Shown: positions 27,944-36,951 of the stretch, in pieces
Layout: each line of letters starts with the position of its first letter
How positions within the stretch are numbered: the stretch's first letter is position 1
Assembly: GCF_003350535.1 (NCBI RefSeq)
Contig: NZ_QQBB01000001.1
Coordinates: 730,727 to 794,726, forward strand
Source: Microvirga subterranea
GTDB taxonomy: Bacteria; Pseudomonadota; Alphaproteobacteria; Rhizobiales; Beijerinckiaceae
DNA length: 64,000 bases
Direction of reading: 5' to 3'
Notes under the pieces: model-generated
Told to the model about the DNA's origin: nothing
The model's database searches: none
Seen by the model: only the letters and a program-made list of their open reading frames with translations
Translations under genes and position numbers: made by a program

Positions 27944-28351
27944 ATGGCACCCCAGGAGGAGACGACCGGCTTCACGGCGCGGCTCAAGGCCTGGGCGCGC
28001 GAGATCAAGACCGATGTGGTGGCGATCTCGCTCGCGGCCGGAGACCCCCGCGTGCCCTGGCATGCCAAGCTCGTGGCCGCCCTCGTCGCGGCCTATGCCT
28101 TGAGCCCGATCGACCTCATCCCTGATTTCATCCCGGTGCTGGGCTACCTCGACGACGTGATCCTCGTGCCGCTCGGCATCCTCCTGGTGGTGCGGCTGAT
28201 CCCGCCCGACGTGATGGCCGAGCTGCGGGCCGAGGCGCTGGCGCGCGCAGGTCGGCCGACGAGCAAGGTCGGGGCCGCCGCCATCGTGGCGATCTGGATT
28301 GCGGCCCTCGCACTGGCGCTCTGGGCTTTCTGGCCCGAGCGCGCCTCCTGA
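27944..28351 (+). CDS. DUF1232 (YkvA family) membrane protein
   Basis: 135 residues from MAPQEETTGFTARLKAWARE. A GTG at 27932 is an alternative start; the GCGGAGGA ribosome site is 3 bp from the GTG and 15 bp from the ATG, so neither spacing is ideal. The DUF1232 core AYALSPIDLIPDFIPVLGYLDD (about 57-77, quoted here only as its conserved segment SPIDLIPDFIPVLGY) is unmistakable. Hydrophobic segments lie at about 75-95 and 115-132. The family's function is unknown. Confidence 0.88.
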   Translation: MAPQEETTGFTARLKAWAREIKTDVVAISLAAGDPRVPWHAKLVAALVAAYALSPIDLIPDFIPVLGYLDDVILVPLGILLVVRLIPPDVMAELRAEALARAGRPTSKVGAAAIVAIWIAALALALWAFWPERAS

Positions 28352-28503
28352 GGACAGGGATCGGGAGGGCAGGCGCGAGCTGCCGAATGCGTCAGGAGAC
28401 GCGGATTTTTTATTGGCCTGATGCCTTGCAGCCCTATCTGCCTTCGCAATAGGGTGCCGCCTTCGACCAGGCTCCAAGCACTTCAGAGCAAGAGACGAGT
28501 TTC

Positions 28504-29472
28504 ATGCCCATCGATGCCGAAGCCATCACCGACCGCTACCGCCTGCGCCGCAAGCTGACCTTCTGGCGCGTCGCCGGGATCCTGGCCCTAATCGCCGCCG
28601 TCGTCGCCATCGGCTACGCGGCCGCCGACCAGGTGGGATTCGGCCGCAGCCAGGCTCACGTGGCCCGGATCTCCGTCGACGGCTTCATCATCAGCAACCA
28701 GCAGCGCATGGCCGACCTGATGGACCGGGTGGGCAAGGCAAGCTCGGTCTCGGGCGTGGTGGTGTCCATCAACAGCCCGGGCGGCACCACCACCGGCTCG
28801 GAAGAGCTCTACCGCAACATCCGCCGGCTCGCCGACAAGAAGCCCGTGGTCACCTTCGTGGACGGCACGGCCGCCTCCGGCGGCTACATCACGGCCGTGG
28901 GGGCGGACTACATCGTGGCCCGCGAGACCTCCCTCGTGGGCTCCATCGGCGTCCTGTTCCAGTTCCCGGACCTGTCCGGCCTTCTCGGCCACGTGGGCGT
29001 GAAGGTGGAGGAGGTGAAGTCGGCTCCGCTCAAGGCCGAGCCGAGCCCGTTCAAGCCGGCCTCGCCGGAAGCCCGCGCGGCGCTCCAGTCGGTGGTGAAC
29101 GACACCTATGACTGGTTCAAGACCCTGGTGCGCGAGCGCCGCCGCCTGAGCGAGGCCGAGCTCTCCGCCGCCTCGACCGGCCAGGTCTTCAGCGGCCGGC
29201 AGGGCATCCCCCTGAAGCTTGTCGACAAGATCGGCGGCGAGCGGGATGCCATCGCCTGGCTCGAGCGCGAGAAGGGCGTCGCGAAGGATCTGCCGGTGCG
29301 GGAATGGAAGCCGCGCAGCGACCGTGACTTCTCCCTCGTCGCCTGGGCCGCCACCGGCGCCGACCTCCTCGGCTTCGGGGGCATGGCCGATGCGCTGCGC
29401 CGCTCGGCCGCCAGCATGCAGGCCGCTCAGCTTGACGGTCTCCTGGCGGTCTGGCACCCTTCGGAAAAATAA
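28504..29472 (+). CDS. sppA: Signal peptide peptidase SppA (short form)
   Basis: 322 residues. An N-terminal anchor (about 22-42) holds the protease domain outside the cytoplasm. The Ser125 nucleophile lies in GTAASGGYITA, and Lys177 in KSAPLKAEPSPF is the likely general base. The substrate-pocket motif INSPGGTTTGSEELY is conserved. It degrades signal peptides released in the membrane. The length corresponds to the single-repeat (Bacillus-like) form rather than the 67-kDa enterobacterial form. It precedes ihfB by 27 bp. Confidence 0.94.
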   Translation: MPIDAEAITDRYRLRRKLTFWRVAGILALIAAVVAIGYAAADQVGFGRSQAHVARISVDGFIISNQQRMADLMDRVGKASSVSGVVVSINSPGGTTTGSEELYRNIRRLADKKPVVTFVDGTAASGGYITAVGADYIVARETSLVGSIGVLFQFPDLSGLLGHVGVKVEEVKSAPLKAEPSPFKPASPEARAALQSVVNDTYDWFKTLVRERRRLSEAELSAASTGQVFSGRQGIPLKLVDKIGGERDAIAWLEREKGVAKDLPVREWKPRSDRDFSLVAWAATGADLLGFGGMADALRRSAASMQAAQLDGLLAVWHPSEK

Positions 29473-29499
29473 AGCAGCGTCAAACATATAGCCCGTCCA

Positions 29500-29811
29500 A
29501 TGATCAAATCCGAACTGGTGCTCAAGCTTGCTGAGCAGAATCCGCATTTGTATCAGCGCGACGTCGAGAACATCGTGAATGCGATTCTCGACACCATCGC
29601 CGATGCGCTGGCCAGAGGCGACCGGGTGGAGCTGCGCGGCTTCGGCGCGTTCTCCGTCAAGAAACGGGATGCCCGTACCGGGCGAAACCCGCGCACGGGC
29701 GAGGCCGTTTCCATCTCCGAAAAGGTGGTTCCCGTCTTCAAGACGGGGAAGGAAATGCGCCAGCGCCTCAATGCCTCCCCGAAGGTCCTGAAGGCCGCTG
29801 CCGCTCGATAA
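29500..29811 (+). CDS. ihfB: Integration host factor subunit beta
   Basis: 103 residues with the HU/IHF fold. [17 protein letters not shown] and [15 protein letters not shown] match IHF-beta, and the DNA-inserting beta arm has the proline in [10 protein letters not shown]. It pairs with IHF-alpha to bend DNA sharply in replication, recombination and transcription. The rpsA ... sppA-ihfB-lapA neighbourhood is typical of alphaproteobacteria. Confidence 0.95.
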   Translation: MIKSELVLKLAEQNPHLYQRDVENIVNAILDTIADALARGDRVELRGFGAFSVKKRDARTGRNPRTGEAVSISEKVVPVFKTGKEMRQRLNASPKVLKAAAAR

Positions 29812-29826
29812 CCCGGAGGATTGTTC

Positions 29827-30180
29827 GTGATTCGCTTTTTCAAGGCGCTGATTCTCCTGCCCGTCGCGATTCTCGTGGTGCTACTCGCCGTGGCGAACCG
29901 CGCCCCCGTGACCCTGTCGCTCGACCCGTTCTCGCAGGATGCGCCGGAATTCGCCGCGCAGGTGCCGCTCTTCGCCGTGATCTTCGCGGCCGTCGCGGTG
30001 GGCGTCCTGATCGGCGGGACCGCCTCGTGGCTCGCGCACGGCCGCAACCGCAAGGAGCGTCGCCGCTTCCGCCGCGAGGCCCGGACCCTGCGCTACGAGA
30101 CCGAGCGCCTGCGCACGCAGGCTCCGGCCCCCGCGACCACGCTTCCGGCCACCTTGCCTTCCTCGCAGTCCCGCGCCTGA
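29827..30180 (+). CDS. LapA family (DUF1049) membrane protein
   Basis: 117 residues from a GTG, chosen because GGAGGA lies 6 bp upstream; a TTG at 29821 is too close to it. Two membrane segments (about 5-25 and 46-68) are separated by the short DUF1049 segment ANRAPVTLSLDPF. A basic, arginine-rich cytoplasmic tail follows (about 70-97). E. coli LapA works with LapB in controlling lipopolysaccharide synthesis; whether this protein does so is unproven. It directly follows ihfB. Confidence 0.85.
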   Translation: MIRFFKALILLPVAILVVLLAVANRAPVTLSLDPFSQDAPEFAAQVPLFAVIFAAVAVGVLIGGTASWLAHGRNRKERRRFRREARTLRYETERLRTQAPAPATTLPATLPSSQSRA

Positions 30181-30191
30181 CCAGAGTCCCC

Positions 30192-31139
30192 ATGCACGTC
30201 ATATCCGCCGCCGAGATCGACCGGGTCCTCACCTTTCCTGCCCTGATCGATGCCCTGGCCGATGCCTTTCGCGGCGACATCGTCACGCCGGTCCGCCACC
30301 ATCACGAGATCGAGCGGCCCGGCGCCCACGGCACGCTTCTGCTGATGCCGGCCTGGACGGGGCCGAAGACGGAAGACGGCTATGTGGGCGTGAAGATCGT
30401 CTCGGTCTTCCCAGAGAACGGCGCCAAGAACCTTCCCAGCGTGCTCGGCACCTACATGCTGATGGACGGCGCCACCGGCGAGCCCCGCGCGGCCCTCGAC
30501 GGCACGCGGCTCACCGTCTGGCGCACCGCCGCCGCCTCGGCGCTCGCGGCGCGTTATCTCGCCCGCGAGGATGCAAGCCGCATGGTGATGGTCGGCGCAG
30601 GCTCGCTGGCGCCCTTCCTGATCCGCGCCCATATGAGCCAGCGCCCGATTCGCGAGGTGGCCCTGTGGAACCACCGGCCCGAGAGGGCCGAGAGCGTCGC
30701 GGCCGAGTTGAAGGCGCAGGGATTGCCCGTGACGGCCGTGACGGATCTCGAAGGCGCGGTGCGCGAGGCCGATCTCGTCTCCTGCGCGACCCTTTCGACC
30801 GCTCCCGTGGTCAAGGGCGGGTGGCTGAAGCCGGGCGCCCATCTCGACCTGGTCGGCGCGTTCAATCTGAGGATGCGCGAGGCGGACGACGAGGCGATCC
30901 GCCGAGCCCAGGTCTTCATCGACACCCAGGCCGCCCGGCACGAGGGCGGCGACGTGGCGCTCGCCCTCAAAGGCGGCGCCATCGCGGACGACCACGTGCG
31001 CGGCGACCTGTTCGATCTCTGCCGCAACCCGCCGCGGCGGGACCCGCAGGCCATCACCCTGTTCAAGTCCGTCGGCACCGCGCTGGAGGATCTGGCTGCG
31101 GCGATGCTGGTGTGGCGCGGCGTGGCGAAAACGTCGTAA
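30192..31139 (+). CDS. Ornithine cyclodeaminase / mu-crystallin family protein
   Basis: 315 residues from MHVISAAEIDRVLTFPALID; the open frame extends upstream into lapA but this start fits the family. The NAD-binding Rossmann motif VGAGSLAPFLIRAH, the segment YVGVKIVSVFPEN near the substrate site, and the C-terminal GTALEDLAAA are conserved. Members deaminate ornithine to proline, reduce imino acids or oxidise alanine; the substrate here cannot be fixed. trpF follows after 9 bp. Confidence 0.9.
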   Translation: MHVISAAEIDRVLTFPALIDALADAFRGDIVTPVRHHHEIERPGAHGTLLLMPAWTGPKTEDGYVGVKIVSVFPENGAKNLPSVLGTYMLMDGATGEPRAALDGTRLTVWRTAAASALAARYLAREDASRMVMVGAGSLAPFLIRAHMSQRPIREVALWNHRPERAESVAAELKAQGLPVTAVTDLEGAVREADLVSCATLSTAPVVKGGWLKPGAHLDLVGAFNLRMREADDEAIRRAQVFIDTQAARHEGGDVALALKGGAIADDHVRGDLFDLCRNPPRRDPQAITLFKSVGTALEDLAAAMLVWRGVAKTS

Positions 31140-31148
31140 AGTCGGCCC

Positions 31149-31808
31149 ATGGACAATCTGGTCAAGATCTGCGGGCTCTCCACCCCCGAAACCCTCGACG
31201 CTGCCCTCTCGGCCGGCGCGGATTGGGTCGGGTTCGTGCGCTTCGCCCGCAGCCCGCGCCATGTCGATCTCGATGTCGGCCGCGAGCTCTCGCGCCAAGC
31301 CAGGGGACGGGCCCTCAGGGTCGTGCTCCTGGTGGATGCGGAGGACACGGACATCGCCGACGCGGTCGAGGCGCTCCAGCCCGACCTGTTCCAGCTTCAT
31401 GGCCACGAAACGCCGGAGCGCGTCGCCGCGATCCGCAAGGCGTTCGGCCGCCCCGTCGTGAAGGCGCTGGGCGTCGCGGAGGCTCCCGATCTGGCGGCGG
31501 TCGAAGCCTACGAGCATGCGGCCGACCATCTCCTCCTCGACGCCAAGCCGCCGCGCGGCGCGGGCGCCTTGCCCGGCGGCAACGGACTTTCCTTCGACTG
31601 GCGGCTCCTGGTCGGGCTTGACCCCGGCCTCTCCTTCATGCTGTCAGGAGGCCTTAATCCCGACAACGTGGCGGAGGCGATCCGGCTCACAGGCTCCCGC
31701 GCCGTCGACGTGTCGTCCGGGGTGGAGGTCAGGCCCGGCATCAAGGATCCAGGGAAGATCGAGGCCTTCGTCAAGGCGGCCCGGGCGGCCTACGCGGACC
31801 GGACCTAA
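31149..31808 (+). CDS. trpF: Phosphoribosylanthranilate isomerase
   Basis: 219 residues of a TIM barrel. The catalytic cysteine is Cys8 in [10 protein letters not shown], and the conserved Asp lies in [12 protein letters not shown]. The phosphate-binding loops include [11 protein letters not shown] and AVDVSSGVE. It catalyses the Amadori rearrangement, the third step from chorismate to tryptophan. It heads a trpF-trpB-trpA run, with the remaining trp genes outside the window as usual in Rhizobiales. Confidence 0.95.
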   Translation: MDNLVKICGLSTPETLDAALSAGADWVGFVRFARSPRHVDLDVGRELSRQARGRALRVVLLVDAEDTDIADAVEALQPDLFQLHGHETPERVAAIRKAFGRPVVKALGVAEAPDLAAVEAYEHAADHLLLDAKPPRGAGALPGGNGLSFDWRLLVGLDPGLSFMLSGGLNPDNVAEAIRLTGSRAVDVSSGVEVRPGIKDPGKIEAFVKAARAAYADRT

Positions 31809-31840
31809 TTCGAAAACGCACAGCGCAAGGCAGAACAGGC

Positions 31841-33061
31841 GTGTCAGCTCAGACCCAACCGAATTCCTTCCGCACCGGACCCGACGAGCGCGGGCATTTC
31901 GGCATCTTCGGCGGCCGCTTCGTGGCCGAGACCCTGATGCCGCTGGTCCTCGAGCTGGAGAAGGCCTACGAGGCGGCCAAGGCGGATCCGGCGTTCCACG
32001 CTGACATGGAGTATTTCTCCAAGCATTACATCGGCCGCCCGAGCCCGCTCTATTTCGCGGAGCGCCTGACCGAGCATCTCGGCGGCGCCAAGATCTACTT
32101 CAAGCGCGAGGAGCTGAACCACACCGGCGCCCACAAGGTGAACAACGTGCTGGGCCAGATCCTCCTCGCCCGCCGCATGGGCAAGAAGCGCATCATCGCC
32201 GAAACCGGCGCGGGCCAGCACGGCGTCGCCACCGCAACCCTCTGCGCGCGCTTCGGGCTGGAATGCATCGTCTACATGGGCGCGGTCGACGTGGAGCGGC
32301 AGAAGCCCAACGTGTTCCGCATGAACATGCTGGGCGCCAAGGTGGTGCCTGTGCAGTCGGGCACGAAGACCCTGAAGGACGCCATGAACGAGGCGCTCCG
32401 CGACTGGGTCACGAACGTCGCCGATACCTTCTACTGCATCGGCACGGTCGCGGGGCCGCATCCCTATCCGGCCATGGTGCGCGACTTCCAGGCCGTGATC
32501 GGCAAGGAGACCCGCGAGCAGATGATGGAGGCCGAAGGCCGCCTGCCGGATTCGCTCGTCGCCTGCATCGGTGGCGGCTCCAACGCCATCGGACTGTTCC
32601 ATCCGTTCCTGGACGACCGCAGCGTCGAGATCTACGGCGTCGAGGCCGCGGGCCACGGGCTCCACAAGCTCCATGCGGCCTCGCTCTCCGGCGGCCGCCC
32701 GGGCGTGCTGCACGGCAACCGCACCTATCTGCTCATGGACCGGGACGGCCAAATCCAGGACGCCCACTCCATCTCGGCCGGCCTCGACTATCCGGGCATC
32801 GGCCCGGAGCATGCCTGGCTGCACGACATGGGCCGGGTCAACTACATCTCGGCCACCGACGACGAGGCGCTCGAGGCGTTCCAGCTCTGCTCGAAGCTCG
32901 AGGGCATCCTGCCGGCCCTGGAGCCGAGCCACGCCCTCGCCAAGGTGATGGAGATCGCCCCCAAGAAGCCGAAGGACCACCTGATGGTGGTCAACATCAG
33001 CGGCCGCGGCGACAAGGACCTCTTCACCATCGCCGAGCACCTGAAGCAGGACATCGTCTGA
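31841..33061 (+). CDS. trpB: Tryptophan synthase beta chain
   Basis: 406 residues from a GTG start. The PLP lysine is Lys99 in [29 protein letters not shown] and the phosphate-binding [13 protein letters not shown] are conserved. It condenses indole with serine, receiving indole by a tunnel from TrpA. An imperfect palindromic repeat of about 100 bp separates it from trpA. Confidence 0.97.
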   Translation: MSAQTQPNSFRTGPDERGHFGIFGGRFVAETLMPLVLELEKAYEAAKADPAFHADMEYFSKHYIGRPSPLYFAERLTEHLGGAKIYFKREELNHTGAHKVNNVLGQILLARRMGKKRIIAETGAGQHGVATATLCARFGLECIVYMGAVDVERQKPNVFRMNMLGAKVVPVQSGTKTLKDAMNEALRDWVTNVADTFYCIGTVAGPHPYPAMVRDFQAVIGKETREQMMEAEGRLPDSLVACIGGGSNAIGLFHPFLDDRSVEIYGVEAAGHGLHKLHAASLSGGRPGVLHGNRTYLLMDRDGQIQDAHSISAGLDYPGIGPEHAWLHDMGRVNYISATDDEALEAFQLCSKLEGILPALEPSHALAKVMEIAPKKPKDHLMVVNISGRGDKDLFTIAEHLKQDIV

Positions 33062-33073
33062 CACGAGCCGCCG

Positions 33074-33175
33074 GTGTCATCCCTGGCGGCCCGGAGGGCC
33101 GGGAAGGGGATCACCCTTCGGTTCGGCGCCTCTGGATCCCCTTCCCCAACGCTACGCTTCGACCGGGGATGACAC
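33074..33175. repeat. Long imperfect palindrome between trpB and trpA (intergenic repeat type)
   Basis: About 100 bp whose ends are inverted copies: GTGTCATCCC at 33074 and its complement GGGATGACAC near 33166-33175, with inner matching parts GGGAAGGGGATC and GGATCCCCTTCCCC. The arms are about 38-40 bp with mismatches. This form, an intergenic palindrome with GTCATCCC ends, is typical of dispersed repeats in Methylobacteriaceae genomes, to my recollection. There is only one copy in this window. Confidence 0.65.
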
Positions 33176-33237
33176 GGGATTTGCCGCCTACGAGAAGCAT
33201 TTCACACTCCTCGCCTTCCCATGCTATGGGACCGCCC

Positions 33238-34080
33238 ATGACACAGCGCATCGAAGCCCGTTTCGAACAATGCCGCCAGGAGGGCCGGGCCGCCCTCGTG
33301 ACCTACGTCATGGCCGGCGACCCGGATCCCGAGACCTCGCTGGCGATCCTCAAGAGCCTGCCGAAGGCCGGCGCCGACATCGTCGAGTTCGGCCTGCCCT
33401 TCACGGATCCCATGGCCGACGGCCCGGCGATCCAGGCGGCGGGGCTGCGCGCCCTGAAGGTGGGGCAGGACACGGACAAGACCCTCGACCTGATCCGCCG
33501 CTTCCGGGCCGAGGACCAGGACACGCCCGTGATCCTCATGGGCTATTTCAACCCGATCTACGTCTACGGGGTCGACCGCTTCCTGGTTGACGCGAAAGAG
33601 GCCGGCGTCGACGGCCTCATCGTGGTCGACCTGCCGCCGGAAGAGGACGACGAGCTCTGCCTGCCGGCCCTGAAGACGGGTCTGGCCTTCATTCGGCTGG
33701 CCACCCCCACCACCGACGATCACCGCCTCCCGGCGGTGCTCAAGAACACGGCGGGCTTCGTCTACTACGTTTCGATCACCGGCATCACCGGCGCGGCGAC
33801 GCCGGATTTCGGCAAGGTCGCGACGGCGGTGGAGCGCATCAAGCACCACACACCGCTCCCGGTCGTGGTGGGCTTCGGCGTGAAGAGCGGCGTCCATGCG
33901 GCCGCGGTGGCCAAGGGAGCGGACGGCGTCGTCGTCGGCTCGGCGCTGATCGACGCGATGAAAGGCACCCTGGATGCGGACGATCGCGCCACCTCGCACA
34001 CGGTCGAGGCCGTCACCACATTGGTGAAGGAATTGAGCGAGGGCGTCCGGTCGGTCGCCAAGAAGGCGGCAGCCGCATAA
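33238..34080 (+). CDS. trpA: Tryptophan synthase alpha chain
   Basis: 280 residues from [20 protein letters not shown]; an ATG 12 bp earlier (MGPPM) is possible and neither has a clear ribosome site. The catalytic Glu is in [13 protein letters not shown] and the Asp in [25 protein letters not shown] and the phosphate loop [10 protein letters not shown] are conserved. It cleaves indole-3-glycerol phosphate to indole for TrpB. It is flanked on both sides by palindromic intergenic repeats. Confidence 0.96.
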   Translation: MTQRIEARFEQCRQEGRAALVTYVMAGDPDPETSLAILKSLPKAGADIVEFGLPFTDPMADGPAIQAAGLRALKVGQDTDKTLDLIRRFRAEDQDTPVILMGYFNPIYVYGVDRFLVDAKEAGVDGLIVVDLPPEEDDELCLPALKTGLAFIRLATPTTDDHRLPAVLKNTAGFVYYVSITGITGAATPDFGKVATAVERIKHHTPLPVVVGFGVKSGVHAAAVAKGADGVVVGSALIDAMKGTLDADDRATSHTVEAVTTLVKELSEGVRSVAKKAAAA

Positions 34081-34098
34081 AGCAACAGAAGGCCTCCA

Positions 34099-34209
34099 CC
34101 TGAGGAGCTGCGTCGGCAGCGTCTCGAAGGATCGGGGCCGGTTCCAGAGGGCTCCGGAGACGCCCCTCGTGCTTCGAGACGGTCACCGAGTGACCTCCTC
34201 AGCATGAGG
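34099..34209. repeat. Long imperfect palindrome between trpA and accD (intergenic repeat type)
   Basis: About 110 bp. The left arm has CCTGAGGAG, then CGTCTCGAAG. The right arm has CTTCGAGACG, then CTCCTCAGCATGAGG, which are inverted copies with mismatches. The CTCATG...GAGGAG / GTCTCGAAGCACGAG pattern is of the REP-like type common in Rhizobiales intergenic DNA. It occupies nearly the whole gap and could fold as a hairpin in the transcript. Confidence 0.65.
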
Positions 34210-34243
34210 GCTGCGGGGTACCTCTGAAGGAGAAGGTAGAAAG

Positions 34244-35125
34244 ATGAACTGGATCTCCGAAGTCGTCCGTCCGAAGATCAAGACGCTCTTCAAGCGCGAG
34301 ACGCCGGACAATCTCTGGATCAAGTGCCCCGAGACCGGGCAGGTCGTGTTCCACAAGGACGTGGAGGCGAACCAGTGGGTGATTCCCGGCTCCAACCACC
34401 ACATGCGCATTTCGGCCGCGCAGCGCCTGGCCCTCATGTTCGACGGCGGCACCTGGCTCGACGTGGCGCTCCCGGAAGTGGCGGTCGATCCGCTGAAGTT
34501 CCGCGACGAGAAGCGCTACGTGGACCGCCTGAAGGACGCCCGCGCCAAGACCGGCCAGCAGGACGCCTTCAAGGTCGGCTTCGGCCGGGTCGAAGAGACG
34601 CCGATGACCATCGCGGTGCAGGATTTCGGCTTCATGGGCGGCTCGCTCGGCATGGCGGCGGGCGAGGCCTTCGTGAAAGGCGCGGAGACCGCCCTCGACA
34701 AGAAGACCCCTTACGTGCTCTTCGCCGGCTCCGGCGGCGCCCGCATGCAGGAGGGCATCCTGTCCCTCATGCAGATGCCGCGCACGACCGTGGCCATCCG
34801 CCGCCTGCGCGAGGCGCGCCTTCCCTACATCGTGGTGCTGACGAACCCGACCACGGGCGGCGTCACGGCGTCCTACGCCATGCTCGGCGACGTGCATCTG
34901 GCCGAGCCCGGCGCCCTCATCGGCTTCGCCGGCCCGCGCGTGATCGAGCAGACCATCCGCGAGAAGCTGCCCGACGGCTTCCAGCGCGCCGAGTATCTCA
35001 AGGACCACGGCATGGTCGACATGGTGGTGCACCGGCACGACCTCAAAGCCACCATCGCCCGCCTGTCGCGCCTCTTCACCAAGGCGCCGGTCACGGACGC
35101 ACCCGTGGCCGAGGCGGCCGAGTAA
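34244..35125 (+). CDS. accD: Acetyl-CoA carboxylase carboxyltransferase subunit beta
   Basis: 293 residues with the carboxyltransferase core (about 60-285): [41 protein letters not shown] and [12 protein letters not shown]. In the N-terminal zinc-ribbon region, three of the four cysteines of the E. coli type are replaced: KCPETG keeps one, and the second pair reads IPGSNHH. From memory this loss is general in Rhizobiales AccD. The subunit transfers the carboxyl group from biotin to acetyl-CoA for fatty-acid synthesis. folC follows after 20 bp; the accD-folC pair is conserved in Proteobacteria. Confidence 0.97.
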   Translation: MNWISEVVRPKIKTLFKRETPDNLWIKCPETGQVVFHKDVEANQWVIPGSNHHMRISAAQRLALMFDGGTWLDVALPEVAVDPLKFRDEKRYVDRLKDARAKTGQQDAFKVGFGRVEETPMTIAVQDFGFMGGSLGMAAGEAFVKGAETALDKKTPYVLFAGSGGARMQEGILSLMQMPRTTVAIRRLREARLPYIVVLTNPTTGGVTASYAMLGDVHLAEPGALIGFAGPRVIEQTIREKLPDGFQRAEYLKDHGMVDMVVHRHDLKATIARLSRLFTKAPVTDAPVAEAAE

Positions 35126-35145
35126 GAGTTGTCGGAGGCAGGGCG

Positions 35146-36471
35146 ATGGATTCCTCGGATGCGCTGATCGCGCGCTTTCTCGCCCTGCACCCGAAGACCA
35201 TCGACCTGTCGCTGGGACGCATCCAGCGCCTCCTCGCGCAGCTCGGTCATCCGGAACGGCGCCTGCCGCCCACGATCCACGTGGCGGGCACCAACGGCAA
35301 GGGCTCGACCATCGCGTTCATGCGGGCGATCCTGGAGAGCGCCGGGCTCGCGGTCCACGTCTACACCTCGCCCCATCTCGTGCGTTTCCACGAGCGCATC
35401 CGCCTCGGCCGCATCGGCGGCGGGCGCTACGTGGACGAGGACCGGCTCGTCCAGGCCCTGCGCCGCTGCGAGGAGGTCAATGCGGGCGAGCCCATCACGG
35501 TGTTCGAGATCACCACCGCGGCGGCAATCCTGCTCTTCTCCGAGGAGCCGGCCGACGTGCTGCTGCTGGAGGTGGGCCTCGGGGGGCGCTTCGACGCCAC
35601 CAACGTGATCGACCGTCCGGCCGCCGCCGTCGTGACCTCCATCGGCCATGACCACGCGGAGTACCTGGGCACGACCCTGGAGGCCATCGCGGGCGAGAAG
35701 GCCGGCATCTTCAAGCGCGGCTGCCCGGCCGTCATCGCTCCGCAGGATTACCTCGAAGCCGACACGACGCTCCGCAATGCGGCCGAGCGGGTCGGCGCCG
35801 CGCCGATTCTTGTCGGCCAGCAGGATTTCTCCGTCCACGAGGAGGGCGGGCGTCTCGTCTACCAGGACGAGAAGGGCCTGCTCGACCTGCCGCGGCCGAA
35901 GCTCGTCGGACGTCATCAGTACATCAATGCCGGCACTGCCATCGCGGCGCTCCGCGCCGCTGGGTTTGAGCAGTTCGAGACCTCGGCCTTCGAGGCGGGC
36001 CTCACCCACGCCGAATGGCCGGGCCGGCTCCAGCGTCTCGCGAAGGGCCGCCTGCCGGAGATCGCCCCCGAGGGGGTCGAGATCTGGCTCGATGGCGGCC
36101 ACAATGCCGATGGCGGCCGCGTGCTCGCCGCCGCCATGGCGGACCGGAGCGAGCGCAACGATGCGCCCCTGGTGATCATCGCCGGCATGCTCGGCACCAA
36201 GGATTCGGAAGCCTTCTTCAGGAACTTCGTGGGGCTCGCCCGCGAGGTGATCGCAGTGCCGATCCCGGGCCAGATCGCAGCCCGCCCGGCCGAGGAGGTC
36301 GCCGCCATCGCGTCAAGCGTCGGGCTCACCACCTCCACGAAAGCCAGCGTCGAATCGGCGCTCGCGTCCCTTCACGACTATGTCTGGGAGCACCCGCCCC
36401 GGGTCCTCATCTGCGGCTCGCTCTATCTCGCCGGAGAGGTGCTGGCCGCGAATGGGACGCTGCCGGAGTAG
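35146..36471 (+). CDS. folC: Bifunctional folylpolyglutamate synthase / dihydrofolate synthase
   Basis: 441 residues from MDSSDALIARFLALHPKTID. The Mur-ligase-type ATP loop HVAGTNGKGSTIAFM (about 45-59) is followed by LLEVGLGGRFDATNV and the central ligase motif SIGHDHAEYLG. The C-terminal domain has WLDGGHNADGG. It adds glutamate to dihydropteroate and to folates. Second gene of the accD-folC unit, followed by a bidirectional terminator. Confidence 0.96.
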   Translation: MDSSDALIARFLALHPKTIDLSLGRIQRLLAQLGHPERRLPPTIHVAGTNGKGSTIAFMRAILESAGLAVHVYTSPHLVRFHERIRLGRIGGGRYVDEDRLVQALRRCEEVNAGEPITVFEITTAAAILLFSEEPADVLLLEVGLGGRFDATNVIDRPAAAVVTSIGHDHAEYLGTTLEAIAGEKAGIFKRGCPAVIAPQDYLEADTTLRNAAERVGAAPILVGQQDFSVHEEGGRLVYQDEKGLLDLPRPKLVGRHQYINAGTAIAALRAAGFEQFETSAFEAGLTHAEWPGRLQRLAKGRLPEIAPEGVEIWLDGGHNADGGRVLAAAMADRSERNDAPLVIIAGMLGTKDSEAFFRNFVGLAREVIAVPIPGQIAARPAEEVAAIASSVGLTTSTKASVESALASLHDYVWEHPPRVLICGSLYLAGEVLAANGTLPE

Positions 36472-36480
36472 CACGGACAC

Positions 36481-36506
36481 GAAAAAGGGGCCTTTCGGCC
36501 CCTTTC
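36481..36506. terminator. Bidirectional terminator between folC and trxA
   Basis: AAAGGGGCC / GGCCCCTTT, a 9-bp perfect stem with a TTTC loop, flanked by A5 on the left and T3 on the right. It serves the converging folC (plus) and trxA (minus) genes. Confidence 0.88.
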
Positions 36507-36527
36507 GAATTTCTGCGGCTGGAGGGA

Positions 36528-36848
36528 TCAGGCCGAGGCCTGGATCCACTTGGTGAGGTCGCCCTTGGGGGCGGCGCCGATCTTCTGGGCCACCACCTGG
36601 CCGCCCTTGAACATCATCAGGGCTGGAATGGAGCGGATGCCGTACTGCGACGCGACCTGCGGGTTCTCGTCCACGTTGAGCTTCACGATCTTCACCTTGC
36701 CGGCCATCTCGTTGGAGATCTCCTCGAGGGCCGGCCCGATCATGCGGCAGGGACCGCACCACTCGGCCCAGAAATCCACGACGACGGGCTCGGAGGAGTT
36801 CAGGACGTCCTGCGGGAAGCTCGCATCGGTCACCTTAACGGTCGCCAT
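36528..36848 (-). CDS. trxA: Thioredoxin 1
   Basis: 106 residues from [20 protein letters not shown]. The redox-active WCGPC has Cys31 and Cys34. The buried Asp in VVDFWAEW and the cis-proline in [14 protein letters not shown] are present. It reduces cytoplasmic disulfides, supplying ribonucleotide reductase and other enzymes. The frame is open 16 codons further upstream but the family starts here. It lies downstream of addA by about 100 bp on the same strand. Confidence 0.97.
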   Translation of the reverse strand: MATVKVTDASFPQDVLNSSEPVVVDFWAEWCGPCRMIGPALEEISNEMAGKVKIVKLNVDENPQVASQYGIRSIPALMMFKGGQVVAQKIGAAPKGDLTKWIQASA

Positions 36849-36951
36849 TGTGTCACCTTTGTAGTTATGAGCACGACTCACATCAGAGCCGCTCAACGAT
36901 AAGGCCTAGTTAAGAACGGCCGTCCGGGGAATCAAGCAAGCGCCTGCTCCC

